Shown one piece after another: positions 17,428 through 26,708 of a stretch of DNA of 64,000 nt. The stretch's first letter is position 1. Every line of letters begins with the position of its first letter. The notes under the pieces were generated by a model, which searched no databases, was not told where the DNA came from, and saw only the letters and a program-made list of their open reading frames with translations. The position numbers were made by a program, and so were the translations under genes. Source of the stretch: Hoskinsella mucinilytica (GTDB lineage Bacteria; Bacillota_I; Bacilli_A; Erysipelotrichales; Erysipelotrichaceae); the NCBI RefSeq assembly GCF_045223415.1, contig NZ_JBEQZJ010000011.1, positions 22,186 to 86,185 of the forward strand, read 5' to 3'.

Positions 17428-18073
17428 TATCGTTTAGAATAGGTATGATATCTAATAATGACGTTTTGATTGCGGTAGCCATAGCTTCGAATTTTTGAGA
17501 AGGGAATTTCATATCAGGGATACAAATGACATCAATACCACCACGATAAGCAGCTAGTATGCCGGTTTCACTGTCTTCTAAAACCAAAGCATCTAAAGGA
17601 TCAACTGAAACCTTTTCACAGGCTTTAAGGAATATTTCAGGATCAGGTTTACCATGAGATACCTCATCCCCACAAATAGAATCATCAATATATGCTTCGA
17701 TGTTTGCGCATCGTATGATCTCATCAACTCTATTTCTGGAACTACTTGTCGCAATCACAACCTTATAGCCTTGTTGATTTAGATATTGTAAAAGCTCATT
17801 CAATCCTGGTTTTTTAGGCACAAATTCCCTTAATCTTTCATCAATGCTAATATGTACCTCATCCCAAACCTCTTCCATAGGGAAATCGTTTCCGTAATGA
17901 TCATAAAATACCTGACAAATGCCTTTTTTATTCTTCCCAAGACATTGAAGATAAAGAGATTCGTTAAAGTCTTGATATCCCAGCTGTTTTAATTTTTTTT
18001 CATATTCTTCAAACGTAACTCGTTCACTATCGATCATCAGACCATCCATATCAAATATTACTGCCTTTTTCAT
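17417..18073 (-). CDS. HAD-superfamily sugar-phosphatase or phosphoglucomutase-like hydrolase
   Basis: A 218-aa HAD subclass I enzyme, beta-phosphoglucomutase/GS1-like. Motif I is F-D-M-D-G-L-M-I-D-S-E with catalytic D8 and D10. Motif II is the threonine/serine in V-I-A-T-S-S-S, followed by the K-P-D-P-E-I-F motif III lysine and L-E-D-S-E-T-G motif IV. An alpha-helical cap is inserted between motifs I and II. Substrate is likely a small phosphorylated metabolite but cannot be read from sequence. It is monocistronic on the minus strand. Confidence 0.88.
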   Translation of the reverse strand: MKKAVIFDMDGLMIDSERVTFEEYEKKLKQLGYQDFNESLYLQCLGKNKKGICQVFYDHYGNDFPMEEVWDEVHISIDERLREFVPKKPGLNELLQYLNQQGYKVVIATSSSRNRVDEIIRCANIEAYIDDSICGDEVSHGKPDPEIFLKACEKVSVDPLDALVLEDSETGILAAYRGGIDVICIPDMKFPSQKFEAMATAIKTSLLDIIPILNDKNP

Positions 18074-18268
18074 AATGCCACCTTTTCTTTCTTTATCATT
18101 ATAATGGATGGATGATATCTTTACTAGCTTTATTTCGATTGATTTTTATACTGAAATAAACTAATTTTGTAACTAAGACATGTATAAGTAAAAAGGCAGT
18201 AGTCAGGAAAAGATGCAGGCATTGTTAAGCTCTAATGTATGAGGTTTCACAAAATGATAAGGTTTACA

Positions 18269-18297
18269 TTGATGTTGTCAGGGTATCATAGTATAAT
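18269..18297 (+). promoter_or_regulatory. Promoter of the cytidylate-kinase-like gene
   Basis: TTGATG, 17 bp, TATAAT, 29 bp before the ATG at 18327. Confidence 0.65.
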
Positions 18298-18326
18298 AAA
18301 GGTAACAAAACAAGGAGGTCATCAAT

Positions 18327-18947
18327 ATGAAAAAGAAGACCATTATTACCATCAGTAGACAATTTGGTAGCGGCGGAAGAGAGGTAGGACAGAAGCTGGC
18401 AGAACAGCTGGGAATTCCATTCTACGATAAAGAATTAATTGAAATCGCCGCAAGAGAAAGCGGATTGGATAAGGAATTGTTTGAAGATGAAGAAACACGT
18501 ACAAGCAAAGGATTCCATTTGTTAGGCGCATTGGGCTATTCTTTGGGAGGACCATTATCCACAATGACAGAATTATCCTTAAACGATCGTCTGTTTATTG
18601 TGCAATCACAGGTTGTAAAACAGGTTGCGGATGAAGGACCTTGTATCATCGTTGGTCGATGTGCAGATTATGTACTTAGAGATCGAGAAGATGTATTGCA
18701 TGTATTTATTCATGCAGATATGGAAGATCGTAAAAATCGTGCTGTCCATTCTTATGAAGTAGATGAAAGAGATATTGAAGCATCTGTAAGAAAAATCGAT
18801 AAACGTAGAAGTAATTATTATGAATATTATACAGATCGTAAATGGGGCAAGGCAGATAATTATGATGTTAGTATCAATACCAGTACATTCGGTATTGATC
18901 GAACCGTTTCTATTCTAAAAGATATGCTGGAAAAAAAGGAAATCTAA
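18327..18947 (+). CDS. Cytidylate kinase-like family protein
   Basis: A P-loop kinase of the cytidylate-kinase-like (AAK6/Cmk2) family. The N-terminus I-T-I-S-R-Q-F-G-S-G-G-R-E-V-G carries a glycine-rich ATP loop of the divergent S-G-S-G-G-R type. I-I-V-G-R-C-A-D-Y lies at about residues 109-117, and D-K-R-R-S-N-Y-Y-E-Y-Y is a strongly conserved family segment. At 206 aa it fits. Family members are often annotated as nucleotide kinases but their substrates are mostly untested. It has its own promoter and terminator. Confidence 0.85.
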   Translation: MKKKTIITISRQFGSGGREVGQKLAEQLGIPFYDKELIEIAARESGLDKELFEDEETRTSKGFHLLGALGYSLGGPLSTMTELSLNDRLFIVQSQVVKQVADEGPCIIVGRCADYVLRDREDVLHVFIHADMEDRKNRAVHSYEVDERDIEASVRKIDKRRSNYYEYYTDRKWGKADNYDVSINTSTFGIDRTVSILKDMLEKKEI

Positions 18948-18956
18948 CAAAAAAGG

Positions 18957-18978
18957 CACTTCATTTTGAAGTGTCTTT
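18957..18978 (+). terminator. Terminator of the cytidylate-kinase-like gene
   Basis: A 7-bp stem CACTTCA/TGAAGTG with a 3-nt loop, extended by G-T pairs, then TCTTTT. Confidence 0.75.
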
Positions 18979-19073
18979 TCAAGAGATAAGGGTACCATAA
19001 TTTCACAAGATTATCAGACAAAATCTTTAAGGAACCTATGCTATACTGAAACTATACTCGAGGAGGTTTCTAT

Positions 19074-19631
19074 ATGAATTGGAAATTGACACATACACAA
19101 CAAGGCATGATCATTGAGAATATGGGAGGAAAAACATTAGGTTATGATCCAAACTCAGGAATAAAAATTCTGGAACAAGATGGTTATGCATTCAAGGATT
19201 TAGATGATAGCGGTTATCTAGAACCATTTGAAGACTGGCGTTTACCTATCAGTTTGCGTGTGCGTGATTTTTCTACAAGATTTGGTCTATGGCAAGAGGA
19301 TCATCGCCTATATTATTGTAAAGGTGTGATTGATCTTCCTTTGGAAATTATTGCGATGATGGATCAATTTCAAAAAGAAGATATGAAGCTTTACTTAGAT
19401 GAAACTTGGGATGATATTGATTATTTGAAAGAAAATGATATCATTATGGTATTGTTACTGATGTTTGATGCTTCTGATGATCAAAATAAAGATGGTTATT
19501 TATCACAGGTCGTGATGCAAAGTATGCATTTGGGTGTGTTTGAAAATATCGTCTATTCGATTTGGAAGGCGATGAAGCGATTTGTTTTAGATAGTAAGAA
19601 AAGACAGACTTTTAAAGGAACCATTGGATAA
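19074..19631 (+). CDS. Unknown protein with a GH3-leader-like, EF-hand-like segment
   Basis: Not recognised as a whole (185 aa). Residues ~38-62 read F-K-D-L-D-D-S-G-Y-L-E-P-F-E-D-W-R-L-P, which closely resembles the D-x-N-x-x-G-x-x-D-x-Y-E-D-W-R-L-P stretch that precedes the barrel of many family 3 glycoside hydrolases, and resembles a calcium loop. The catalytic barrel is absent. The remainder is acidic with a hydrophobic helix (I-I-M-V-L-L-L-M-F) and no signal peptide. GAGGAGG precedes the ATG. Function unknown; an ancient fragment or a small domain in its own right are both possible. Confidence 0.7.
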   Translation: MNWKLTHTQQGMIIENMGGKTLGYDPNSGIKILEQDGYAFKDLDDSGYLEPFEDWRLPISLRVRDFSTRFGLWQEDHRLYYCKGVIDLPLEIIAMMDQFQKEDMKLYLDETWDDIDYLKENDIIMVLLLMFDASDDQNKDGYLSQVVMQSMHLGVFENIVYSIWKAMKRFVLDSKKRQTFKGTIG

Positions 19632-19745
19632 TGATCGTAGATCTATGATTTCTTATGAAGTGATAATTGAAATAGAGGTATGTAATAAACTAAGAAAGTT
19701 GTACTTTCGATCGTGTTGTTATTGTTTGAATATAAGGAAAACTTG

Positions 19746-19779
19746 AAAAGCTCAATTCCTTCAAGCGAATTGAGCTTTT
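19746..19779. terminator. Strong bidirectional terminator
   Basis: A perfect 13-bp stem AAAAGCTCAATTC/GAATTGAGCTTTT with an 8-nt loop lies between two convergent genes. Confidence 0.85.
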
Positions 19780-19910
19780 GAAATATTTGCAAAATAGCTA
19801 TTTTACGGGTTTTATTAGTTTTAACCAATAGGTTTCCTTTTTGACAGTGAATCATCTGGTAACGATAACTCTGATACTCGCATGAATGGCATTGCTTTAT
19901 CTGTTACTAT

Positions 19911-21257
19911 TTAATATTTAGTTTTGCAAGCTTCCAACGCTAATCCAATCAAGCGATCAGTTTGGTCAGCCATGAAAAGTGGAATATTCAGCACATCATC
20001 ATCCAGTTTCAGATTATTTAGAGAGAAGCGGATCCGAAGTTTCACTTGATCTGAAAATAGTTCCTTGAATTTTTTCAGACTTTTACTGGTGTTATTGGTT
20101 TCGGACTTGACCTCAACAGGGAAAATGTCGTTATCCCGTTGGATGAGGAAATCCACCTCATATGGTGGGTTTATCTGTGTCCAATATCGGGGAACGACTT
20201 TAAATTGTGTAACTAAGGTCTGTAGTACAAAGTTTTCGGTCAATGCACCTTTGAACTCTGTAAACAGGCGATTACCTTCGCCAAAGGCTGTAGGTGCCAG
20301 TTGAGCCAGTCGACGTAGCAAGCCTACATCCACCATATAAATTTTAAAAGCTGATAGGTCATCATAGGCAGCAACAGGAAGTCCAGGAGCTGTGCTGCGG
20401 TAGATTTTATGCACCAGGCGGGCATCTACAAGCCATTGAAGTGCATCCTCGTATTCACGGGCTCTGGCTCCTTCTTTCACAACCTTGTAGATGAACTTCT
20501 TGTTCTCCCTTGCCAACTGGGATGGTATGGACTTCCAGATCATTGAAATTTTTGGGAACTCACTTATGCTAGGATGTTTTGCAAAGTCACGTTCATAGGT
20601 ACCAATGATGGCGGATAAGGCTTCTTGCATGGCAGAAACATCACGTGCTTCTGTCCACATTTTCACAGATTCTGGCATACCTCCAGTCACATAGTACATT
20701 TTTAGTTTTTCGTATAGAGGGTTAAAGAAAGCGTCAGGAATTGGCTCAATCGTGTTTACTGTTTCTAAATATTCAGCCAAGTTCTCATCACCATTTGCAA
20801 GCAAAAACTCAGTATAGGTCATAGGGTCTATCTGCATAAAGTTGACCTTTCCTACTGGGAAAGAAGATGGTTTTGCCAAAGCAATACCTAGCAATGAACC
20901 AGCGCAGGCAATGTGATATTGCGGAGCATTTTCGCAGAAATATTTCATGGAGTTGATGACTTTGGGACAGTCCTGTACTTCATCAAAAATGATAAGGGTT
21001 TTTTCGGCTACAATCTTCTGACCACTTGCCAGCATCAGATTCTGTAAGATTCGCTCTATATCTTTTGTAGTCTCAAAAAACTGCTTGTATTCTTCGTTTT
21101 CATCAAAATTGAAATAAGCAGTATTATCATAATAACGTCTACCGAACTCCTTGAGAATCCAGGTTTTTCCTACTTGACGAACACCTTTCATGATCAATGG
21201 TTTACGGTAAGGAGAATTTTTCCAGTTTAATAACTTATTCATAATCAATCGTTCCAT
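19911..21257 (-). CDS. AAA+ ATPase with DUF4143 domain
   Basis: A 448-aa protein of the AAA_14/DUF4143 family. Walker A G-V-R-Q-V-G-K-T is near residue 27, Walker B L-I-I-F-D-E-V-Q-D near residue 92, and the G-G-M-P-E-S and Y-x-x-D-V-G-L-L-R motifs are typical. The C-terminal W-x-x-x-x-x-P-Y-E-V-D-F-L-I segment followed by V-E-V-K-S resembles a PD-(D/E)xK nuclease fold. The family is common on mobile or defence-linked DNA but its role is unknown. Codon use is visibly less AT-biased than its neighbours, hinting at transfer. The ATG at 21257 gives 7-nt spacing to AAGGAG; the ATG at 21263 does not. Confidence 0.85.
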   Translation of the reverse strand: MERLIMNKLLNWKNSPYRKPLIMKGVRQVGKTWILKEFGRRYYDNTAYFNFDENEEYKQFFETTKDIERILQNLMLASGQKIVAEKTLIIFDEVQDCPKVINSMKYFCENAPQYHIACAGSLLGIALAKPSSFPVGKVNFMQIDPMTYTEFLLANGDENLAEYLETVNTIEPIPDAFFNPLYEKLKMYYVTGGMPESVKMWTEARDVSAMQEALSAIIGTYERDFAKHPSISEFPKISMIWKSIPSQLARENKKFIYKVVKEGARAREYEDALQWLVDARLVHKIYRSTAPGLPVAAYDDLSAFKIYMVDVGLLRRLAQLAPTAFGEGNRLFTEFKGALTENFVLQTLVTQFKVVPRYWTQINPPYEVDFLIQRDNDIFPVEVKSETNNTSKSLKKFKELFSDQVKLRIRFSLNNLKLDDDVLNIPLFMADQTDRLIGLALEACKTKY

Positions 21258-21563
21258 ATACATGCTCCTTCACACTTTTATACGTATTTTAGTGATATAA
21301 ATCACACTTTTATTATATTCTTATGCTGTGGATAATACAACTATAACCAAAAATAAATACGATGATTTCATCCTGTTTTTTAATAAAATCTTCATTTGTG
21401 CAGGGATCTTTGGTTTTTTAACTAGAAATGATATTGCATATTGAAAATAGAAGAGACAAATTATTTGAGATTATTCACGCAAATATGAAAGTATGTGATA
21501 CGGTATTCACATATATTCTGTAACATTTTTACTTTATTATGAATGATTCTAAATCATTTCTTA

Positions 21564-21592
21564 TTGACAAGTAATATAAAACCAATTATGAT
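21564..21592 (+). promoter_or_regulatory. Strong promoter of the ABC-F leader transcript
   Basis: TTGACA, 17 bp, TATGAT. The predicted start near 21599 is 255 nt before the ABC-F ATG, leaving a long leader. Confidence 0.75.
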
Positions 21593-21598
21593 AAATGT

Positions 21599-21830
21599 AT
21601 CGTTTATGAGGAGGTGTAAGGCAAATGATAATTCGTATGATCAAAAGTACAGGCAATGATAAAAAAATGGCACATGATGCTTTTTGTCATACGATAACAT
21701 TTAAGGTTTTCCACGAAATAGGGACAAGTGCGTCAAAAATTCGGGAAAACATAAAGTAAAAAGCCTTACATCATACGAACAATCATGATGAATGTCCCGC
21801 TTTTTGCTGGGGCTTTTTCTTTTCCCAAAA
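21599..21830 (+). promoter_or_regulatory. Candidate transcription attenuator controlling the ABC-F gene
   Basis: The leader contains competing pairings. GCCTTACA (21763-21770) can pair with TGTAAGGC at the leader peptide's ribosome binding site (21615-21622), while the adjacent ATCATACGAA (21770-21779) can pair with TTCGTATGAT in its first codons (21632-21641). GGGACA (21721) can pair with TGTCCC (21793), which would disrupt the CCCGC/GC-T-GGG hairpin ending in GCTTTTTCTTTT (21796-21822). This is the layout of ribosome-mediated attenuation known for antibiotic-resistance ABC-F genes; the mechanism is inferred. Confidence 0.6.
21625..21759 (+). CDS. Leader peptide upstream of ABC-F gene (44 aa)
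   Basis: A 44-codon frame with a strong GAGGAGGTG site 8-10 nt before its ATG. The product begins M-I-I-R-M-I-K-S-T-G and ends R-E-N-I-K, with no recognisable domain. Its last codons lie directly before the attenuator hairpins, so ribosome position on it could choose between structures. It is probably a regulatory leader rather than a functional protein. Confidence 0.55.
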   Translation: MIIRMIKSTGNDKKMAHDAFCHTITFKVFHEIGTSASKIRENIK

Positions 21831-21853
21831 ATAGTTAGGAAAGGAAATGTAAC

Positions 21854-23449
21854 ATGACAATACAATTAAATCATATCACAAAAGCGTATACACAGGATAT
21901 TATTCTGGATGATATTACAATGACAATTAACGATGGTGAACACATTGCCATTGTAGGGGAAAATGGATGTGGGAAATCAACCTTATTAAAAATTATCGCA
22001 AAACTGGAACCTTGCCAGGAAGGAGAAGTATTACTTTCAAAACAAACGAAAATAGCTTATTTAAGTCAGATGTTTGATACATTTGAACAAACGGTATTTG
22101 CATATTTGATAGAAGCACATGAAGACCTTTTACATATTCAAGATCAATTGCAAAAATTGGAAGATGAAATGGCAACAAGTACAAATCAAGAAATAGATAC
22201 ATTGTTAGAGAACTATGGAAATCTACAAGAACGTTTTGAAAGAATGGGCGGTTATCAGCTCATGACATCCGTCGAACAAATTGCGCAAGGGCTTTCCATT
22301 GATCATTTACTTCAAAGGGAATATAAAAATCTAAGTGGAGGAGAAGTATCTCGTGTAAATCTAGCCAAACAACTACTCCAGAAGCCGGATGTTCTATTAC
22401 TGGATGAACCCACCAATCATTTGGATTTTGTGGGAATTCGTTGGCTAGAACAATATATCCAAAACCTAAAACAAACGGTTATCATAGTAAGTCATGATCG
22501 TACCTTTTTAAATCATACAGTGAAAAAAATATATGAAATCACCTATGGTGAATTACAAATGTATATAGGAGATTATGATGATTATCGTAAACAGAAACAA
22601 GAGCGATATTTGTTATGGCAACAAGATTACGAGGAACAACAGAAAGAAATAAAAAAATTGAAAGATGCGATACGACGCTTTCGCCAATGGGGACAAGAAG
22701 GGGATAACGAAAAATTTTATAAGAAAGCTAAAATGCTGGAAAAACGATTAGAAATGATCAATAGAATCAAAAAGCCTCAAAACCTTACAAGAAAAATGGT
22801 AGTGGAGGTGAAAGAACGTCAACATAGTGCAAAAAAGGTATTAGAAATCAAACAATTATCAAAATCTTATGGTGATAAAACTATCTTCGCCCATATGAAC
22901 GCATCTGTTTTTGCAAAGGATCGTATAGCGATTTGCGGGGAAAATGGAATGGGGAAAAGTACGTTGATCAAAATGATCATGCGGGAAGAACCAATAGACG
23001 AAGGAGAATTATTTGTGTCTGATACGACACAAATAGGATATCTTCCTCAGATGATTCATTTTGCGAACGAAGAAGAAAGAATCCTTGATTATGCACAATA
23101 TGAACTTGGATGGCATGAAGAAGATACCAGAAGGTATTTATCCCGCTTTGGGTTTGATCAAATAGATATGTTCAAAAGAATTCAAATAATGAGTGGTGGT
23201 GAAAAAACAAGGTTAAAGCTTGCGATGATATTAAAAGAAGAAGTGAATGTTATCATCTTTGATGAACCAACCAATCATTTAGACTTCTCCAGTATTGAAA
23301 TCATCGAACAGATTTTGAAAGAATATACTGGAACTTTGCTTTTGGTAACTCATGATCGATATTTTATTCGATCCTTATGCTCAAAGGTGTGGATGATTGA
23401 AAATCAAGGTATTCATGAATACCTCAATGAAAACTGGTTGATGAAATAA
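21854..23449 (+). CDS. ABC-F family ATPase (ribosome-associated, possible antibiotic protection)
   Basis: A soluble 531-aa protein with two ABC domains and no membrane segments. Walker A motifs are G-E-N-G-C-G-K-S-T near residue 36 and G-E-N-G-M-G-K-S-T near 361. Signature motifs are N-L-S-G-G-E and M-S-G-G-E-K-T-R, each followed by a D-E-P-T-N-H-L-D-F Walker B. A charged helical linker (about 240-325, with F-R-Q-W-G and K-K-A-K-M-L-E-K-R-L) is the element that reaches into the ribosome in this family. The inducible-looking leader suggests an antibiotic-protection type rather than a housekeeping EttA-like factor, but the subtype cannot be settled from sequence alone. Confidence 0.85.
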   Translation: MTIQLNHITKAYTQDIILDDITMTINDGEHIAIVGENGCGKSTLLKIIAKLEPCQEGEVLLSKQTKIAYLSQMFDTFEQTVFAYLIEAHEDLLHIQDQLQKLEDEMATSTNQEIDTLLENYGNLQERFERMGGYQLMTSVEQIAQGLSIDHLLQREYKNLSGGEVSRVNLAKQLLQKPDVLLLDEPTNHLDFVGIRWLEQYIQNLKQTVIIVSHDRTFLNHTVKKIYEITYGELQMYIGDYDDYRKQKQERYLLWQQDYEEQQKEIKKLKDAIRRFRQWGQEGDNEKFYKKAKMLEKRLEMINRIKKPQNLTRKMVVEVKERQHSAKKVLEIKQLSKSYGDKTIFAHMNASVFAKDRIAICGENGMGKSTLIKMIMREEPIDEGELFVSDTTQIGYLPQMIHFANEEERILDYAQYELGWHEEDTRRYLSRFGFDQIDMFKRIQIMSGGEKTRLKLAMILKEEVNVIIFDEPTNHLDFSSIEIIEQILKEYTGTLLLVTHDRYFIRSLCSKVWMIENQGIHEYLNENWLMK

Positions 23450-23452
23450 AAA

Positions 23453-23481
23453 AACAAACAAATGTTGCATTTGTCTGTTTT
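23453..23481. terminator. Terminator between ABC-F and addA genes
   Basis: ACAAATG/CATTTGT with a 3-nt loop, extended by AAACA/TGTTT after a small mismatch, then T5; A-rich on the other side, so it can serve both convergent genes. Confidence 0.7.
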
Positions 23482-23486
23482 TCGAA

Positions 23487-26400
23487 TCATAGTTCCTTTT
23501 GATCTATTTTGATCATCTGATGTAAATGAAAAGAATAAATATAGGTAGAACAGCTTTTTTGCGGATATAGGATCTGCATAGCTTCTTGATAGGCGATCAA
23601 CTGAGACTTATAATCCTCGATAAAAGAACTGGTATCCTCTAATCGATCTGTTTTGAAATCCACAATGATAGTTTCTTTATCATCAATTGCGACGAAGTCC
23701 ATGAATCCATGTAGGATCTCATGGTCTTTTTTTACCATAAACGCAAGCTCATGATGATGTTCCTTTAGATAAAGCGATTGGTAAAACGCTAGATTACCAA
23801 GGTCACAAAGGCATTGATAATCATAGTCTTTTAAGGATATCTGAAGCTCACTTGCACATGTTTGAATATGTTCCATGCTCCAAGGCGGTGTGGATAAAAA
23901 CTCAATCATTTTATGCATTTTATTACCATAGCTCATTCCGGCTTTACTTTTCGGTTGAAACTTAGGTAAGGCATCTTCTGATTTTAATGTCGTAGCACTT
24001 GATAGTTTCCATACCGTGTCTGCTTTGTTATAGATAGGTATGGCTTGATGCTGTTGATACTGTTTTTCAACTGGTATATTGTTCCAGAATTGATGGATTT
24101 CCTTAATCGTAAACAAAGGACTAGGATGTGTGAGAAAGCTTTGTAATATCCAACTTGTATAACCACCACGATCGTAAACACCGGACATGGTCAATGGTTT
24201 TTTATAGTCTTCAAGTGATTGGATACAATCTACGATGTGCATTTGTTGCTGAGCACGGGTGGTCGCAACATAAAGAATTCTCATTTCTTCTTCAAGTTCT
24301 TCTTTATCCTTTTTATGTTCCATAGCGATACGAGGAATCGTTGTTCTTACATATCGTTCAGGAAGATCCATTGCTTTCATTGCAATACCTAAATCTGCAT
24401 CTGCGATACAAAATTCTTTAAATTCTATTGGTGTCATGCGATCCGTTGACCAAAGAAACACCACAGGGAATTGAAGACCCTTTGATTGATGGATGCTCAT
24501 GACACGTACGACATCTGCATCACTACCGATAGGGATTGCTTCCGCAGTCTGAGCATCTTTGATTTGCGCTATTCTAGATAGAAAGGATGGGATACCACAG
24601 GCATTTTCTTCTTCAAATTGGATTGCTTTTTCATATAAAAGATCTAAATTGGTTTTTTCTTGTATGGTGGTATGAAGGGAATAGTATGAATTGATTTCAT
24701 ATAAAGCATTCAACATTTCACTTAAACGTAATACGTTACGCTGTTTTCTGAGTTCTTCAAAAACTTCAAAGCCATCAAAAGGATGTTCTTGATACCAAGC
24801 ATAATAAGAGGTCGTTTTCTCTTTCTGAAGTTTGATCCATGCAAGTTCCTCATTTGTTCTCATAAAAAGTGGAGAAAGCATGGTCGCAACAAATGGAATA
24901 TTTTCATGAGGAGAATATAGACTTTCTAATGCGGATAACATGATTTGCACAGCATTGGACTGATAAAAACCGTATTTGATATCAATAAAATAAGGGATAT
25001 TCAATTCATCAAAGATACTTTTCATGTCATCTTTACGAGCGTTTCCTCGCACCAATACAACAAAGTCTTTCCATTTCCGTTGTTCTTTTTCCTTAATTTC
25101 TAAGATCTGATTGGCAATATAGCTTGCTTTTAGATCATTTTTGGATAGGATGAGATCATTTGCTTCTTTGATTTCATTATGAAATATCGTGTGAAAACAA
25201 ATCGGTACATTATCTTCTTTTTGTGCAGGTATACCGGTTGCGACATCATCTTGTTCACTGTAACTACAATCAAAACCATCCATATTCATCAATCGCTTGA
25301 AAAGTTCATTATTAAATTCTACGATCATTTCTTTAGAACGATAATTATTCGATAAATAAATGACTTCATCATGAATACCTTTTTGATCAATCAAGCCTTT
25401 CATAAGTTGTGGCTTTGCATGACGAAATCCATAAATGGATTGCTTGATATCCCCGACACGAAAGACATTGTTTTCTGTGCAGATACGCATGACCAAAGCA
25501 TTTTGTACATCATTGCTATCCTGAAATTCATCTACCATGATCTGTTTAAAAGTAGAACGATATATCTGAGCGACTGCATGATCATTCACATCTAAAATAG
25601 CCAATGCAAAGTGTTCCATATCATCAAAATCAATCTGCTTGTTTTTTTCTTTGATGTGCTCATAATTACGGCGATAATCCTTTGTGATTTCTACAAGTTT
25701 TTTTATGATAGGATTTAGTTTCTCAAGGTCCTTGATAAAAGTTTCCTCTCGAAATAAAAGAGCTAATGTACGATCTTCTAAATCGTTGATTTGTTTTCTC
25801 ACTCTTGCATATTCCTTATCTTCTTTATCAGGAGAGGTTGGTACAATGCCATGACATATTGCAATAAATGCAGTGCGATATGATTCATAGTCTTTGTCTT
25901 CTAGAGGCTGTTTTAAGGTAGATAAGGCTCGAAGTTTGGTTTCCAGGACAGCAATTTTTTTAGCTTCCTTAGGATATTTTAAACGATAGATATCATCCAT
26001 ATGATGAAGTGCTTCCTCATAACGTTGCTCTTCTACATAAAGATATTCGAAAAAATGATGATAAATGTCTTGTGGAAGATCTTCCAAATGTCGTATATCG
26101 CTATATGCATCATGTAAGGAATTTAGCCAAGCGTCAGGGTCCGGCTTACTGCTTGCCAAAGTTGCCAATTGCATGATCATCGCATGAAGATTTTGTGTAT
26201 CTTCAGGTCTTGAGGAAAACATTTGACATAGTGTAAGGAAGGTTTCCTCTTGTTTTTGATATTGTAATTGAAGTGCTTTTTTTAATGCTTGACCTTGATA
26301 TAGGCTCATTGCCCCGTTATCCATAATACTATTTACACGTTCGTGGTCTAACCCTATCATATAATAATACTTTTGTATGATAGATAAACAAAAGGAATGG

Positions 26401-26708
26401 ATGGTTGAGATATAGGCGTTAGAAAGCGAAGAAAGCTGACGAGATAAAAATGCTTTTTCTTGTTCATCACTGCTATTTGCCCAAGCAATCTGAAGTTCTT
26501 TGGCAAGTCTTTTTTTCATTTCATTGGCTGCGGCTTCTGTAAATGTCATAGCGAGTATTTCATCTATCGCAATATGATCGTTAAGAACCAGATCCATTAA
26601 TCTTGCGACCAATACTGTTGTTTTCCCACTACCGGCAGAAGCTGAGACCAGGATATTTTTTTCCTTCGTTTCTATGGCAGCTAACTGTTGTTTATTCCAT
26701 GTCGGCAT
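23487..26708 (-). CDS. addA: ATP-dependent helicase/nuclease subunit A (AddA)
   Basis: The 3'-5' helicase and nuclease subunit of the AddAB double-strand-break resection enzyme. Walker A A-S-A-G-S-G-K-T is at about residues 22-29 and helicase motif II is V-D-E-F-Q-D. S-I-H-Q-S-K-G-L-Q-F-P-V-V and Y-V-A-T-T-R-A belong to the UvrD-like C-half. A C-terminal RecB-type nuclease has I-V-D-F-K-T-D-R. The 1073-aa length is slightly short. The ATG at 26708 has GGAGGTG 6 nt upstream and overlaps addB by 17 nt. Confidence 0.94.
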   Translation of the reverse strand: MPTWNKQQLAAIETKEKNILVSASAGSGKTTVLVARLMDLVLNDHIAIDEILAMTFTEAAANEMKKRLAKELQIAWANSSDEQEKAFLSRQLSSLSNAYISTIHSFCLSIIQKYYYMIGLDHERVNSIMDNGAMSLYQGQALKKALQLQYQKQEETFLTLCQMFSSRPEDTQNLHAMIMQLATLASSKPDPDAWLNSLHDAYSDIRHLEDLPQDIYHHFFEYLYVEEQRYEEALHHMDDIYRLKYPKEAKKIAVLETKLRALSTLKQPLEDKDYESYRTAFIAICHGIVPTSPDKEDKEYARVRKQINDLEDRTLALLFREETFIKDLEKLNPIIKKLVEITKDYRRNYEHIKEKNKQIDFDDMEHFALAILDVNDHAVAQIYRSTFKQIMVDEFQDSNDVQNALVMRICTENNVFRVGDIKQSIYGFRHAKPQLMKGLIDQKGIHDEVIYLSNNYRSKEMIVEFNNELFKRLMNMDGFDCSYSEQDDVATGIPAQKEDNVPICFHTIFHNEIKEANDLILSKNDLKASYIANQILEIKEKEQRKWKDFVVLVRGNARKDDMKSIFDELNIPYFIDIKYGFYQSNAVQIMLSALESLYSPHENIPFVATMLSPLFMRTNEELAWIKLQKEKTTSYYAWYQEHPFDGFEVFEELRKQRNVLRLSEMLNALYEINSYYSLHTTIQEKTNLDLLYEKAIQFEEENACGIPSFLSRIAQIKDAQTAEAIPIGSDADVVRVMSIHQSKGLQFPVVFLWSTDRMTPIEFKEFCIADADLGIAMKAMDLPERYVRTTIPRIAMEHKKDKEELEEEMRILYVATTRAQQQMHIVDCIQSLEDYKKPLTMSGVYDRGGYTSWILQSFLTHPSPLFTIKEIHQFWNNIPVEKQYQQHQAIPIYNKADTVWKLSSATTLKSEDALPKFQPKSKAGMSYGNKMHKMIEFLSTPPWSMEHIQTCASELQISLKDYDYQCLCDLGNLAFYQSLYLKEHHHELAFMVKKDHEILHGFMDFVAIDDKETIIVDFKTDRLEDTSSFIEDYKSQLIAYQEAMQILYPQKSCSTYIYSFHLHQMIKIDQKEL

